A stretch of 64,000 bases of DNA from Vitellaria paradoxa (lineage: Eukaryota > Streptophyta > Magnoliopsida > Ericales > Sapotaceae), in assembly GCA_019916065.1 (NCBI GenBank), contig CM034233.1, forward strand, positions 7,198,516-7,262,515, written 5' to 3'. Numbering within the stretch: the first letter of the stretch is position 1; each line of letters opens with the position of its first letter. The position numbers were made by a program, and so were the translations under genes. Of this stretch, positions 1-10,263 are shown piece after piece. Below the pieces are notes generated by a model. The model searched no databases and was not told the origin of the DNA. It was given only the letters and a program-made list of their open reading frames with translations.

Positions 1-55
1 TGTTCTACTTCTCTGACTTGAATCTTTTTCCTCCCTTATTTACCTTATATGTAAG

Positions 56-240
56 GCACTGCACGAAGCTTTGATGAGGCAAGACGAACTCCTTGCATAC
101 ATAGATAGTCAAGAAGCTGCCAAGTTCCGTGTAAGTCACACTATGATCACTACGCTTTGCGTAGCATTCCGGGGAAAAAAAAATTAATTATATCTTCCCC
201 CTCTCTGTTTTTGAAGCAGAAAAAGCTGTTCTGCTGCTAA
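56..240 (+). CDS. 3' end of an unidentified gene (two terminal exons)
   Basis: Exon 56-130 is 25 open codons (starting ALHEALMRQDELLAY, ending EAAKFR). It is preceded by a pyrimidine-rich tract and AG and followed by a consensus GTAAGT donor. An 89-bp intron with a strong pyrimidine tract ends in GCAG at 219. Exon 220-240 then adds KKLFCC and a TAA stop in the same phase. The rest of the gene lies to the left of the window. The peptide is charged and helix-forming, like the end of a coiled coil. The final two cysteines could be a lipidation site, which is inference only. I do not recognise the family. Confidence 0.5.
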
Positions 241-612
241 AGAAAAATTCTTCCAGAGGATTTGCTTGCTGGTATGTGTATATCAAAATCAAATTTATAG
301 GTATATATTTTCAGATTCACGCCAATTATATATGTTTTTTTTTTCTATTTTTTTGTTATTTTTTGTAAAATTCTTTCATTTCTACATTTATGGAGTTTCT
401 GATATATTTCAAAATATTTACGTTAAGGATATACCATTCTTTCTTTACCCCCCCCAGCTTACCTTTTCCTTGGGCTCTCTCTCTCTCTCTATCTCTCTCG
501 TACCTAAAGGCCTTGTGTATTCTCTCAAATAAGATTTCTATGTTTTACATGCAGTGAGCTTGCATTCTCTCTTATTTATGTTTTACATGCAACAAGAAGG
601 TTGGTCACATTT
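241..612. other. No gene seen; probable 3' flank of the left-edge gene
   Basis: AT-rich sequence with a short CT microsatellite near 474-500. The 88-codon open frame here is low-complexity F/Y/S/L sequence without any domain character. Confidence 0.5.
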
Positions 613-973
613 TGGGCTCGTTTGGGGTAAAAAAAATCTCCAAAAAACCTTATAAATCTCTAACAACCCCTCTACCTCTAATTTTCCCGCTATCTCTAAT
701 TTCAAAAAATTTCAATATTTCGCTAAAAAAACAAAAAATCTAAAAATAGGTTAACTGAATGTGTAAATTTTTTATACAATCACATTTTTCATGTCGAAAG
801 TTTTCAAATCAGTATCATTGTCGCTATTTTTTTAAATTTTTTTTGAATCCGTGGGAACGGATTTGGAAAATCGTTCCCACGGTTTGCGATTTTTCAGAAA
901 TAAACGGCACCAAAATTAACTTCAAACCACATTTTATCTCAATTTATCTTATTTTTTCTTACTCCAAACAAAA
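613..973 (+). mobile_element. MITE, family I copy 1
   Basis: About 360 bp bounded by GGGCTCGTTTGGGGTAA on the left and the near inverse TTACTCCAAACAAA on the right. A second copy lies in reverse orientation at about 52895-53250, sharing most of the central 200 bp. The centre carries an 11-bp perfect inverted repeat (CCGTGGGAACG ... CGTTCCCACGG). No transposase is present. The terminal style resembles PIF/Harbinger-type MITEs, which is inference. Confidence 0.65.
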
Positions 974-1017
974 TTTTGTACATCTACACAAGAATAAGAG
1001 TGAACTTTTCTATGATC

Positions 1018-1099
1018 AGGAACAGTCTTCTCCTGCCTAAATCCTTCAGACTCTATCTAGGAACAGTCTTCTCCTGCCTAAATCCTTCAGACTCTATCT
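1018..1099. repeat. Perfect 41-bp tandem duplication
   Basis: Two adjacent identical copies of a 41-bp unit starting AGGAACAGTCTTCTCCTG. The identity suggests a recent slippage or repair event. It lies between MITE family I copy 1 and unremarkable AT-rich DNA. Confidence 0.9.
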
Positions 1100-1953
1100 A
1101 CTAGTTGCACGTTTAGAAACCCAAGGGATTTTTAATAAATTCTGCAAAATAGGGTCGAAATGTAAGTTCCGTTTTGACTTTTTTTTTTTTTTTTAATTAA
1201 ATGTGATTCAAAACCAAACTGCATATGGCGTACATGCTTTCAATTATAAGATCATTAATTGAAATTGTGATTGAATCATTACTTAATTGAATTAGATGTT
1301 TATAAGCACACACCGACACGGTTTCAGTGAATTATTAAAGCGTGCTTTCGACTGAAGACTTCAATTGCTGCATATTTATGTAGTGCACTACTCCTTAAAA
1401 AATAAATAAAATAAAAAATAAAAACAGCTTTAAAAGAAAAAAAAAAAAAAAAAACCCATATGATTTTGTGCAATTGTTTAGAGAAGTTAAATGGCAATTG
1501 GGAGATTGAAGTGTACTGTTGGTTAAATCTTGGCATCAATCCTGATCCTGGCCACAATATTTGGGGGCGAAGAAAGCTGGTTAAACAAAATTGAGATGGA
1601 TGAAAATTTCATGCCACTTCCATTGAAATAAATTTCTCGAAGGTCGATTGTTCATTCTTCTCCGGGGCTCTAATATTCATACTTGCCGATGTTTAAATTA
1701 CAAAAAAAAACAAAAAAAAAAAAAAAAACCAAACTTCAGTAAAGATCATCTACCTAGGGTCTTTTTCCTCAAACAGTTCGCAATTGAGCTTTCGTGTTGA
1801 TATCACATCAATTGGGCAACATTAACTCCTCAATTAATTAAACATTGCTACATAGACGTCAAATCTCCTAATTGTGAGTTTGTGACCCAATCTGAATTCA
1901 GAGCACTTGTCAACGCAACACAGCAACGATGTGGCTCCACTAGCCCTTATTCT
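1100..1953. other. Intergenic, no gene seen
   Basis: AT-rich with several poly-A/T runs (about 1180-1200, 1437-1456, 1707-1730). No open frame with coding character and no repeat boundary that can be fixed. Confidence 0.5.
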
Positions 1954-2250
1954 AAGAATTGAAAAACATGTGGCCCGAAAGGGGTAGTCGAGTTGGTTCG
2001 GATGGCGGGCTGAAGGGCCTGGGACCAATAGGTCTCGGGTTTGACTCCTTTTGGGAATAGTCTTTCCTCTAATTGTGGAGGGTCATCTAACAGCCTTCTC
2101 GGCTAAACCGGTCAACCAGGGCTTGCCTAGGCTTGTTAACCTCCTCGTGGTTCTTTGCCGGTTAGGGCCACGGGGCGGACTTCACCCAATACGCACCTAT
2201 GGGTAGCGGTTGTGGGTTTCTCCCCGATTCCAGAAGAATTGAAAAACATG
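1954..2250 (+). mobile_element. tRNA-derived SINE with 17-bp target duplication
   Basis: The body (1971-2233) opens with an A-box-like GGGGTAGTCGAGTTGGTT and, about 50 bp on, has a B-box-like GGTCTCGGGTTTGACTCC. These are the two internal Pol III promoter blocks of a tRNA-derived SINE. The body is much more GC-rich than its surroundings. It is flanked by identical direct repeats AAGAATTGAAAAACATG at 1954-1970 and 2234-2250, the expected LINE-driven target-site duplication. No protein is encoded; the short open frame on the opposite strand here is an accident. Confidence 0.9.
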
Positions 2251-2301
2251 CATGTGCATTCTTTTTCTCACGCAATTTCGCAGCGTGGATGAACAATCAC
2301 A

Positions 2302-2598
2302 TCAATTCAAATTCTGCATATAATGTTTCACGATCTTAATGCAAAACGATGAGATCTCAGACCTGGGCAAAACAGTAGCTGTTCGGAAGAGAGTCCCAGG
2401 AGACTCTCCCAAACATTGGGGTGGGGCCCCAGAGGTGACGTTGAAATGCACAAAAGACCAAATAACATGAAAGGTCTCAAGAAACACCTTTTGTCCAGGG
2501 ATTAATGTTCCATCAACGGGCAATGTTCTGTAGAATGTAGTAGTTGCAGATCTTTTTGATTCGAAACTCCTTGGTATTTCTAACCTGTTCTTGCCGGT
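2302..2598 (-). CDS. Terminal exon of an unidentified gene, or a gene fragment
   Basis: A minus-strand frame of 98 codons begins after an acceptor-like TTTAG at 2599-2600 and runs to a stop at 2302-2304. It starts TGKNRLEIPRSFESKRSATT and continues through a hydrophobic stretch (FHVIWSFVHFNV) to a basic C-terminus. Composition is protein-like and the sequence is less AT-rich than its flanks. No upstream exon could be joined, and the next minus-strand gene upstream (the HIPP) has its own stop at 2970. I do not recognise the family. It may be the last exon of a diverged gene or a stranded fragment. Confidence 0.35.
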   Translation of the reverse strand, partial: TGKNRLEIPRSFESKRSATTTFYRTLPVDGTLIPGQKVFLETFHVIWSFVHFNVTSGAPPQCLGESPGTLFRTATVLPRSEISSFCIKIVKHYMQNLN

Positions 2599-2969
2599 CT
2601 AAAGTTGTACGATGGGCATGACTGATGAGAGACTAAAACAACCGTACAGACATATAAAACCTACTACCCACGTTCAGCTTTTATGATCTGGATCTGTGTT
2701 TGATAACTGATGCCCAAGCATCCTAGCTACAGAATAATCTATTACTGAAAATAACATTTAGAAAATAAAAAAATAAATAAATAAATAAGGTAATCAAGAT
2801 TCTGGATAAGACAGACTACTACCATAATGCAGCAGGATGAACCTTTTAAGCAAATGTTTACAGCTTAAAACATTGTTACGGAAACAGAAGGGAACTTGAG
2901 AAAGAGTTGAGATCATAAATGGAAATGGAGCATCTTATCAACATAAATGAAACGCTAGCCTCTTTTAAC

Positions 2970-3332
2970 TCAGAGAATGCTGCAGTAACTGAAACGATCA
3001 TCAGGAATCACATACCAAACGTCACATTTGTGGCACATCCTCGGGAGGGAAGTCATTGCACATTGTTTGTCTTTCTTCTCATCCGGTTTCTTCTCATCCG
3101 GTTTCTTCTCATCCTTTTTCTCTTCCTTGGCAGGACCTATACTCACAATTTGTGCAGATCTTCTGAATTCCCTCACCTTCTTAATGATGCAAACTGGATC
3201 AGCGTCACCAACCACTGTCGCTGTATTTTTGGAGCGGTCAAGGACGATAGAATCTATCCCTTCAATTTTAAAAAATAATTTCATGACCTTCCGGCTGCAC
3301 CTTGAACAAAGTTCCACTGACACTACTGTTTT
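2970..3332 (-). CDS. Heavy-metal-associated isoprenylated plant protein (HIPP), main exon
   Basis: After a CTGCAG acceptor at 3333-3338 the frame reads KTVVSVELCSRCSRKVMK and continues as one HMA (ferredoxin-like metal-binding) domain to about residue 60. It carries the CxxC metal ligand motif (CSRC). A lysine/glutamate linker with repeated PDEKK units follows, then a Cys-containing tail ending YCSIL. The final CSIL fits a CaaX farnesylation box, so the protein should be membrane-anchored; HIPPs are known to bind Cu, Zn or Cd. Exon 1 is uncertain: ATGTCAAAG at 3573-3581 followed by GT would supply MSK in phase, but the donor is weak. Length (about 120-125 residues) suits a small HIPP. Confidence 0.8.
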   Translation of the reverse strand, partial: KTVVSVELCSRCSRKVMKLFFKIEGIDSIVLDRSKNTATVVGDADPVCIIKKVREFRRSAQIVSIGPAKEEKKDEKKPDEKKPDEKKDKQCAMTSLPRMCHKCDVWYVIPDDRFSYCSIL

Positions 3333-3716
3333 CTGCAGCAGAAGCAGCCAGACTCCTTAGAACTTTATTTTTAACCATGTCAGAGAAGATAAAAAGTAAT
3401 GCTACAACAAATGAGCTGCAGAATTACTGCCAGTGTCAGTATGAGCAGAGAGAATGAATATGGGCACAGAAGAAGTTATAAAATATATACATAAAAACAT
3501 AAAAGCACAATTAACACAATCCAGCAATATATATATATATATATATATCTGATTTTGGAAAGATGACAGAACCTTTGACATGGTATGTATAGCTAGGGAA
3601 CACTAAATTGCAAGGAAGTAGATGGGGGAAGCTGCTATGGATGTCATGTAGTAGATCCAGAGTTGCTATATATAAATTGTTCTCTGTACCTGGATTTTGT
3701 TAGTTTGTGTTATTAG

Positions 3717-3884
3717 GGGTGTGTCTCGAGTGGTAAATATCGAAATAAAGTAAGATAAGTTGTGAGTTTGTAATTTATGCTGTAAAATAAAAAGTTTTAT
3801 GCAGTAAAATAAAGAGTGAATAATTTTTAAAAATTTTTTAAAATTTTCAAAGATTTATAATAAACCAAACGAAACTAAAATATA
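3717..3884 (+). mobile_element. MITE, family A copy 1
   Basis: About 165 bp running from GGGGTGTGTCTCGAGTGGTAAA to TTTATAATAAACCAAACG. It shares the family A core (a GATAAAATGAAATAA-like block, GTGAGTTTGTAATT, then TTTTTAAAAATTTT). At least eight other copies occur in this window. Confidence 0.6.
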
Positions 3885-4089
3885 TCTTATTGCATCTTTT
3901 TAGTTTTTTTTCCTTCAGTGTTTGGTTGAACTAAATGGGGATGTCAGTGTGTTGGTGACTACAAATAAATGCTAGTCAGACTGTTATTGATTGGATCATC
4001 AATTACCTGAAATATACATTCAATTCAGCTCCCTCTCTCTCTCTCTCACTATCTCACATACAGCAGACTTACTCATATACAGAGTCAGA

Positions 4090-4434
4090 GGATGTTTGGA
4101 AGTTAAAAAAAAAAATTTAAGTTTTGGTAGTTTTTTGGTTGTTTTTTTTTTTTTACACTTTTTTGTGTGTTTAGTTGAACCAAGTGAAATTTTTAGTATT
4201 TTTTTAAGTAACTTTTGGGTGTTTGGTAAATTTTTTACTGTAGCAAAGTAAAAAAGTTGTAACTTTTAAGTGTTTGGTATGTTTTTTACTGTAGCAAATC
4301 AAAAAAATTATAATTATGGAGTGGTACTTTTTATTATAACAAATCAAAAAAGTGGCAAAATTTGTGGTTTTGCCAAACACACAAAAACTAACTTTTTGTA
4401 TTTTTTTACTAATTTTTAAGTTACCAAACACCCC
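4090..4434. mobile_element. MITE with TIR GGRTGTTTGG, family E
   Basis: The left end, GGATGTTTGGAAGTTAAAAA, is mirrored by TTTTTAAGTTACCAAACACC at the right end. The interior repeats the motif 'TTACTGTAGCAAA' in both orientations. No coding capacity. Related degenerate sequence occurs near 24430-24600 and 38690-38985. Confidence 0.6.
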
Positions 4435-4832
4435 CTCATTCACCTTTTTATCAAAAAAAGAAAAAAAAAAGACGTTTATGCAAATACTAACAGAAAATAT
4501 TGCATTAAACACGCTATACCATTTCTATCAATTAAAACCAAGGCATGCACAGCGCGCGCGCGCACATAAATGGCCTCGATGTTAGATATGTCAGTTAGTA
4601 CAGTTTTAAATGCAAAAGTTACTCTTTTAGTTTTGCGTATGTGCCTGTACAGTGTCACTGTCAACGTGTATTTAATATATGCGAAAACTACAATGACTCC
4701 TGGTATGCCATCCATCTACTAGTGAAAGAAGCTATTTCTTTACGAGCACACCACGATATGAATACGTACAAAATCTGAAATGGCTTTAAACAAGGATGTT
4801 GAGAAGAGAAGCTAGGCAATAAAAAGGAAATA

Positions 4833-4958
4833 TTAACATATTGTCCAGCCCGGAAGCATCTTGAGCTCATCAAGTACTGCTGCCGCTACCAGTTGTTGGA
4901 CCATTGTGCTAGCTTGCTTTGCCACAGTGCACGGAACCTTGTGCACTATCTGCTCTTC
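4833..4958 (-). CDS. Possible terminal exon of an unidentified gene
   Basis: A 41-codon frame begins after GATCAG (4959-4964 on the opposite strand) and ends at a TAA at 4833. It opens EEQIVHKVPCTVAKQASTMV and ends LKMLPGWTIC. Its GC content and alanine/valine/glutamine content look more like protein than the surroundings. No upstream exon was identified between 5 and 6.6 kb, although short polar frames at 5845-5950 and 6480-6600 on the same strand are weak candidates. Family not recognised. Confidence 0.25.
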   Translation of the reverse strand, partial: EEQIVHKVPCTVAKQASTMVQQLVAAAVLDELKMLPGWTIC

Positions 4959-4964
4959 CTGATC

Positions 4965-6096
4965 CAGTATTCAAGTGCACTGAAAGTGAAGAACTTCACT
5001 TAATCCCACCGATGACAATTATAAACTGATTAATCCTATTTTCAAGGGAAAAAAATACAATTTAATTCTCAAAAAATCAATTTCCTAAACTACCTGTCTC
5101 ATGCACAAACATTTAGTAAAGCACATGCAGCTTTCACCAGTTGATTGAAAACTCTTTAAAACATTATGATCAACAAAGCGATAAATGAACTTCAGAGCAT
5201 ATATTAATTATGACTGTTATATATATATATATATATAAAGGTAGGTGCAGTTCATAGGGATTATATACATATACGTTTTAAATGAGATAAATACCCAGCC
5301 AAAGCAGACCATTAGGAATAATACGCGTGCTGTTCCAGCAAGTAGCCAGAATATGTTAAAAGAGTAGAATTTCAGGCGAAATTAATTATTACACCGTATA
5401 CTCAATCAAGCAAACATCCATATATTTGGAATGACGGGAGTTTAATTGGGCGTACTATATGTTAATTACAACAGTTGCACCTTCGTGGCTGATGCAATCA
5501 GGATGAATTACAACACGTCAGAGGTGACGAGTCAAGTTAATAATTGAGTTTGTGAAGACCTTTCCAATAGTTCAGTATCACCCTTTTTTTTTTTTTTTTT
5601 GTGGTAATTATCACCCACTTCCACAAAAGGCTAGTGGAAAATCCAGCTGTTTGAATTAATTGGTCGTGCATGTGGGTCAAGGATGACAAAGCAACGAAGT
5701 AGTTGACACACCACTTCCTAATTAATACCACAAGAAAGCACATGACCAGTGGCCGCTTGAGAGGGACTAAAAAGCCTTAATTTCTGCGAAGGTGGGCGGC
5801 CACACACACACGCATATATATCGTATAATAAATGAAGCAGTAATTTAATCTTGTTTCATAGTTGTGGTGCTGTTTTCAAGTGATCGAGAGTTCTTGGATG
5901 CTTCAAGTGGTGTAGTCATTGATCCACACTTTTCCATTGGATACAAATCAATCCTCATAATTAAGCAATATCTATTTAGAAAGATATAAATGGAAATGCG
6001 GGTCATCAAACATGGACTCATATATAGTTCACACAGACAAATATTATATGTATAAATGAACACCAAAATGTCATCTAATATATAAGATAAAATTGG
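4965..6096. other. Mostly non-coding; TA microsatellite
   Basis: Contains a (TA)n tract near 5219-5237 and AT-rich DNA. A minus-strand frame ending at 5845 has a polar Ser/Thr/Asn-rich tail (LEASKNSRSLENSTT) that could be a C-terminal exon, but no splice partner is visible. Confidence 0.35.
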
Positions 6097-6366
6097 GTTT
6101 AAGGGGGCTGCAGTGAAAAATTGACTCCAAAGGCTGCAATGGAAAGATAAACGGCTGAGATTTTTTTACTCTTTAATTATATGTAATCTTTAAAATTCCG
6201 TATTAATTGTATTCCAATCAGATTTTTTAAATTTTTATTTTTATTTTGAAAATAAATTGAATTATAATAAATTGGAACCATCGGATTAAATATAAAAAAA
6301 TCTTAACCGTTTATCTTTTCACTGTAGCTCCTGCAGTTGATTTTTCACTGCAGCTCCCTTGAACCC
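6097..6366. mobile_element. MITE with about 70-bp terminal inverted repeats, family F copy 1
   Basis: Both ends read inward as AAGGGRGCTGCAGTGAAAAA followed by further matching blocks (GATAAACGG, GAGATTTTTTTA). The inverted repeats span about 70 bp of a 270-bp element and could fold almost completely. A second copy lies at about 27020-27283. No open frame. Confidence 0.8.
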
Positions 6367-6746
6367 GATAAAATTGGACATATATGCATGCCATCAATTA
6401 ATGCATTTTCTAAAGCATTAAATAAATTAAGGACAAGGCATGAATTTTTAGTATTTTCCTTGAAATAATTAATTTTAGATCAGTGTCAGGTGGGTCCATG
6501 GTGTGGGGTGGAGTCTCTTTAAGCCAAGTCCTAATCCGATCTTGCATCGACTCACAACAAGCGGTTCCTAAATTTCCAGATGTGAAGAAAAATTGTGAAA
6601 AAGAAATGCGTACGTACATAAGCAAATGCGCGCGGGCAAATTAATCAGTCCCATATGTGTCTCCATCACCATGGCTGGTGTGCACATGCATGCTCATTAA
6701 TGTACGTCCAAGTTAGGCGCGCGCACAGACACAAAAATATGTATCT

Positions 6747-6779
<33 letters not shown>

Positions 6780-7076
6780 CACGCGCTTGCTTGTGGAACA
6801 TGGGTCCATTGTTTCTCAGTCAATTGTGTCAACTTGTTCGATCAGAATTTTCCCACTCATTTGAGTAACCCATTTCTTGCAATTTCCACTTCACAAAACC
6901 TAGAAATATACCGAGAGAATCGACATACATGCAATTATATATATATATATATATCTAAAAAGTTTGGCTACACTGATCAAATCTATTTTTACTTTGTTAT
7001 TGCTGGCACTCGTCCGTTCGATCGTGTTTGCAAAAAGATGAAAAATGCCAACAACCTCTCTGTTTTGTTATTTTGA
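6367..7076. other. Intergenic with TA microsatellites
   Basis: (TA)n tracts lie at about 6740-6773 and 6936-6955. The open frames crossing them are low-complexity and not supported as genes. Confidence 0.45.
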
Positions 7077-7084
7077 CTTGTCGC

Positions 7085-7632
7085 CACGGGCGGAGCTACA
7101 TGAGACAAGGGGCAAGTGGTGTCTCAATTTTTAAGATAAAATTACTATAATATTTCTCTTATTATTTTAATTTTATTTAAAAATTAAATTAATTAAAAAT
7201 TAAGATATTTTAATTTTATTAAAAATTTAAAGTTAATTTAAAATTTTTTAACATATAAGAAGTTTAAAAAAATCAAATTTTGTATTTTTTGTGAAATAAA
7301 GTGCATCATTTTAATACATTATTGCATATTTTTATTTATACTATCAGCAAATTTAGTATATAACACAATAAATTCTATAAATAATAAAATTTAATAATAA
7401 TTATATTTTTTGTAGCGAGGGATATCTCTAATAAACTTCAGGTACTTGAATCATTAATTGTGAGAAATATATTCACTAGTTAATACTCAAAAATAATTTA
7501 TTTTTTTTATAAAAATAACATTATTTTTTTACTACTTTTAATCAAAAATAAGTTGATTGTTATTTTTTTTTACCTTCAGCACTCAGTGCCCCTCAGTAAA
7601 AATTCTGGTGGACAATTCTGACTCCGCCCCTG
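7085..7632. mobile_element. Non-autonomous hAT-type element, copy 1
   Basis: The left end CACGGGCGGAGCTACATG and the right end GACTCCGCCCCTG are inverted with respect to each other and resemble the CAGGGGCGGAGCCA termini known for Tip100-like hAT elements. Perfect 8-bp target duplications, CTTGTCGC, flank it at 7077-7084 and 7633-7640, the length expected for hAT. The interior is AT-rich with no transposase. Confidence 0.88.
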
Positions 7633-7640
7633 CTTGTCGC

Positions 7641-8035
7641 CGTGCTAATTTAACTATCATAGCCTTTGTTTTATAGTGTGCGGTATCGCTAGCCTTTTGA
7701 TGCCCAAGAAAAGATCTAGAGTGATGCCAATATAACTAGAAATATTTGTTAAAACAAATAAGCTATCATTTAAAAATAATGAATTTATAATTTTTTTATT
7801 TTAATTATAATTCCACTATTACTATATTATTTTAATTCTTCTTTCTGGTGTGTGTGTTTATATATATATAATAACATTTTTCAAAGACATGGCAGATTTA
7901 TTTTGTATTATTCAATTGACATGCAACATGCGTTGCATCCGTTGGTGAGGGCTAATAAAAAGATTTCATATTTTAATGGGACAATATAATTAATTTCTAT
8001 TTTTATATAATTTGAGATGACAGTACACTATTTAG
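7641..8035. other. Intergenic, no gene seen
   Basis: AT-rich DNA with a short TA tract near 7859-7870. Confidence 0.45.
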
Positions 8036-8192
8036 GTTTGGTTTGGGGTGATAAAAAATTCTAAAAAATAGTTAAAAAATATAAAAAAATTTTAAAAGTT
8101 ATTCACTTTTTATTTTATTATACGAATTACAAAACCCACAACTTATTTCATTTTATCTCATTTTATTTTACTTTTTGTCGCTCTAAACACAC
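8036..8192. mobile_element. MITE, family A copy 2
   Basis: Left end GGTTTGGTTTGGGGTGATAA and right end CGCTCTAAACACACCC are inverted repeats. TTA lies outside the left end and TTAA outside the right, consistent with a TTA target duplication (PIF/Harbinger type). The interior is the family A core in the orientation opposite to copy 1. Confidence 0.7.
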
Positions 8193-8335
8193 CCTTAATA
8201 ATATAAAAAATTTTGGAGGGTATACCTTTTTAACACGTATTCAAAATTTGTTCAAACTACACTACATTTTTAAGATTTTTTTAAAATTTAAGGACTAGCC
8301 CTTACTTAGATTTGTGTTGCCCATGCACGGCCGAG

Positions 8336-8662
8336 TTACATGGGGCAAGGGGGCAAGTGACCTCTCAATTTTTAAGATAAAATTACTAAAATGTCCCTCT
8401 TGTTATTTTAATTTTATTTAAGATAATAATTATATTTTTTGTAAGGAATGATATCTCTAATAAACTTCAGGTGCTTGAACCATTAACCGTGAGAAATATA
8501 TTCACTAGTTAATGCTCAAGAATAATTTATTTTCTCTCTAAAAATAACATCATTTTTCTCCTACTCTTAATCAAAAAATAAGTCAATTGTTATTTTTTTG
8601 AGTGCTCGGTGCCCCCTCGGTGCCCGGTGCCCCCTCAGCAAAAATTCTGACTCCACCCCTAT
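8336..8662. mobile_element. Non-autonomous hAT-type element, copy 2 (internally deleted)
   Basis: This is colinear with the element at 7085-7632, sharing the blocks 'TCTCAATTTTTAAGATAAAA', 'GATATCTCTAATAAACTTCA' and 'GAGAAATATATTCACTAG'. It lacks about 200 bp of that copy's middle. Its ends (CACGGCCGAG and CTCCACCCCTA) are mutated. Imperfect flanks TGCCCATG / TGTCTATG may be a decayed 8-bp target duplication, so this copy is older. Confidence 0.8.
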
Positions 8663-9605
8663 GTCTATGCATATATATTTTTATGCGAGTAGGTTTATAT
8701 ATATATATAAATATATATGTCCAAGGGGCTTATAAAGAGCCTTTACTGTTAGCTTTCACAAAAGAAAGTGACAGGGTAACAAAAAAATTAGTCGGTTTCT
8801 TTCACAAAAACAAATGTATGAGCAGAAGCACATATTTTACGGTACGCAGGTCATGCTAAATGGTGCCAATCTGTACTAAATTCCATTGTGCAAATAGTAT
8901 TGTCAACTCTCAAAGCTTCAATAGGGTCCCCCAGGGTTTGGCGCCTAGAACAGGAGTGCCCTAGCTAGCTTGCGCACAACATACTGTCCTGTTATAGTTC
9001 TTTGGCTTGCTCATGAGATGAAGCAACCCTAACTTCACGTGCAAAGTATGGGCATACATATATATATATATGTATGTATGTATGTATATATTGATCACTT
9101 CTCACTCTCTCTCCTCTTTTGTTTGGATACTACTTACATGTACATCCTCTCCATATATAGTTTGTGAAAACCCAAATGTTTCATCAAACCTTTTTACTTG
9201 CTTAAATTTTATTATGTTTCAGTGCAAGCCTATATCTATATTTTGGCATAAAAGGTTGTTTATTCTTCTCTCCTCCAATCCTAGTTTTTCAAGACCAATG
9301 ATATTCATGAACTGGCTCCTTAAATTTTTACCTTTGTCAAATCTCAACTCAAAAGACAAGCACTTTTCTAGTTGGCATTTACTCGGTGGAATATTATGAT
9401 CCAGATTTGAATGCAGCCAAAGGTGAGGCTTTACGTACTGACAGGGCTGTTTCATATACAAAAGCTAGGCATGCATGTGCAAACATGAATTATTTGCATG
9501 AATTCGAGCAAGTTAAAAAGGGGGACTTGAGACTTATGAAAAATATTAGCTAGATTACTTAAAATAGTGTGAAAAAAGTTTCTCGCTCTCTCTCTCTCTC
9601 CCTCC

Positions 9606-9640
<35 letters not shown>

Positions 9641-10263
9641 TAACAGTAATACTCACCTCATCAAAGGACTGAGAGAAGAGATTATCTTTTCTTTAAATAA
9701 TAAAAAATAAAAATGATAAATTTGAAGAAGTTACAGTTCTACTCCTGCCCAGAATAGAGAGTGGTACCATAACAAAATTAAAAAATGAAAGAAATTTACA
9801 TTCTGTTGCTACCTATTTTTACTCATGTTTTGAGTTATTCATGGTCTAAATTGCAGCATAGAATCCGTTAATTTACATTTTACAGTATGCAAATACAGAT
9901 GCTCATTACCTTGACCTTAGTTTCTAATGTTAATTCACTTTTTACCTCTGTATGAAAATCACTAATAATTCTTTATTTTAAAAATCTAACTTCATATTTT
10001 TTTTTTTACTCCAAATAAAAACAAAAACGTTAATAAATTAATTAAAAATAAAAATTTTATCTATTAATAACTTTTAAATAATACATTTCCACTTCTTATA
10101 TTTCACATTTTTTTATACTTATACCCTACATTTTATTTGATTTTGAATGAATGTTTTCGTCTTTCGGCAGGTTTGCTACATGGAAGTGGATTGCCTTCCC
10201 CAAGTTCTCTTGCAAGGACGTGCATATACATGTATGTATATATATATATATATATATATATCA
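8663..10263. other. Intergenic, no convincing gene; CT and TA microsatellites
   Basis: A (CT)n tract (about 9581-9622) runs into (TA)n to about 9640, and (TA)n/(TATG)n lies at 9055-9090. Overlapping open frames on both strands at 9070-9461 have slightly protein-like composition but no recognisable motif, and the frames shadow each other. Confidence 0.45.

Noticed and set aside
3340..3376. Reading the HIPP start at 3376 (ATGGTTAAAAATAAAG) with a 43-bp intron
   Set aside because: The intron would be too short for plant splicing, and the unspliced frame does not match the HMA frame.
9070..9461. Overlapping open frames on both strands
   Set aside because: The frames shadow each other, have no motif or splice context and come from mildly GC-richer DNA. 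Possibly old retroelement debris, but not supportable.
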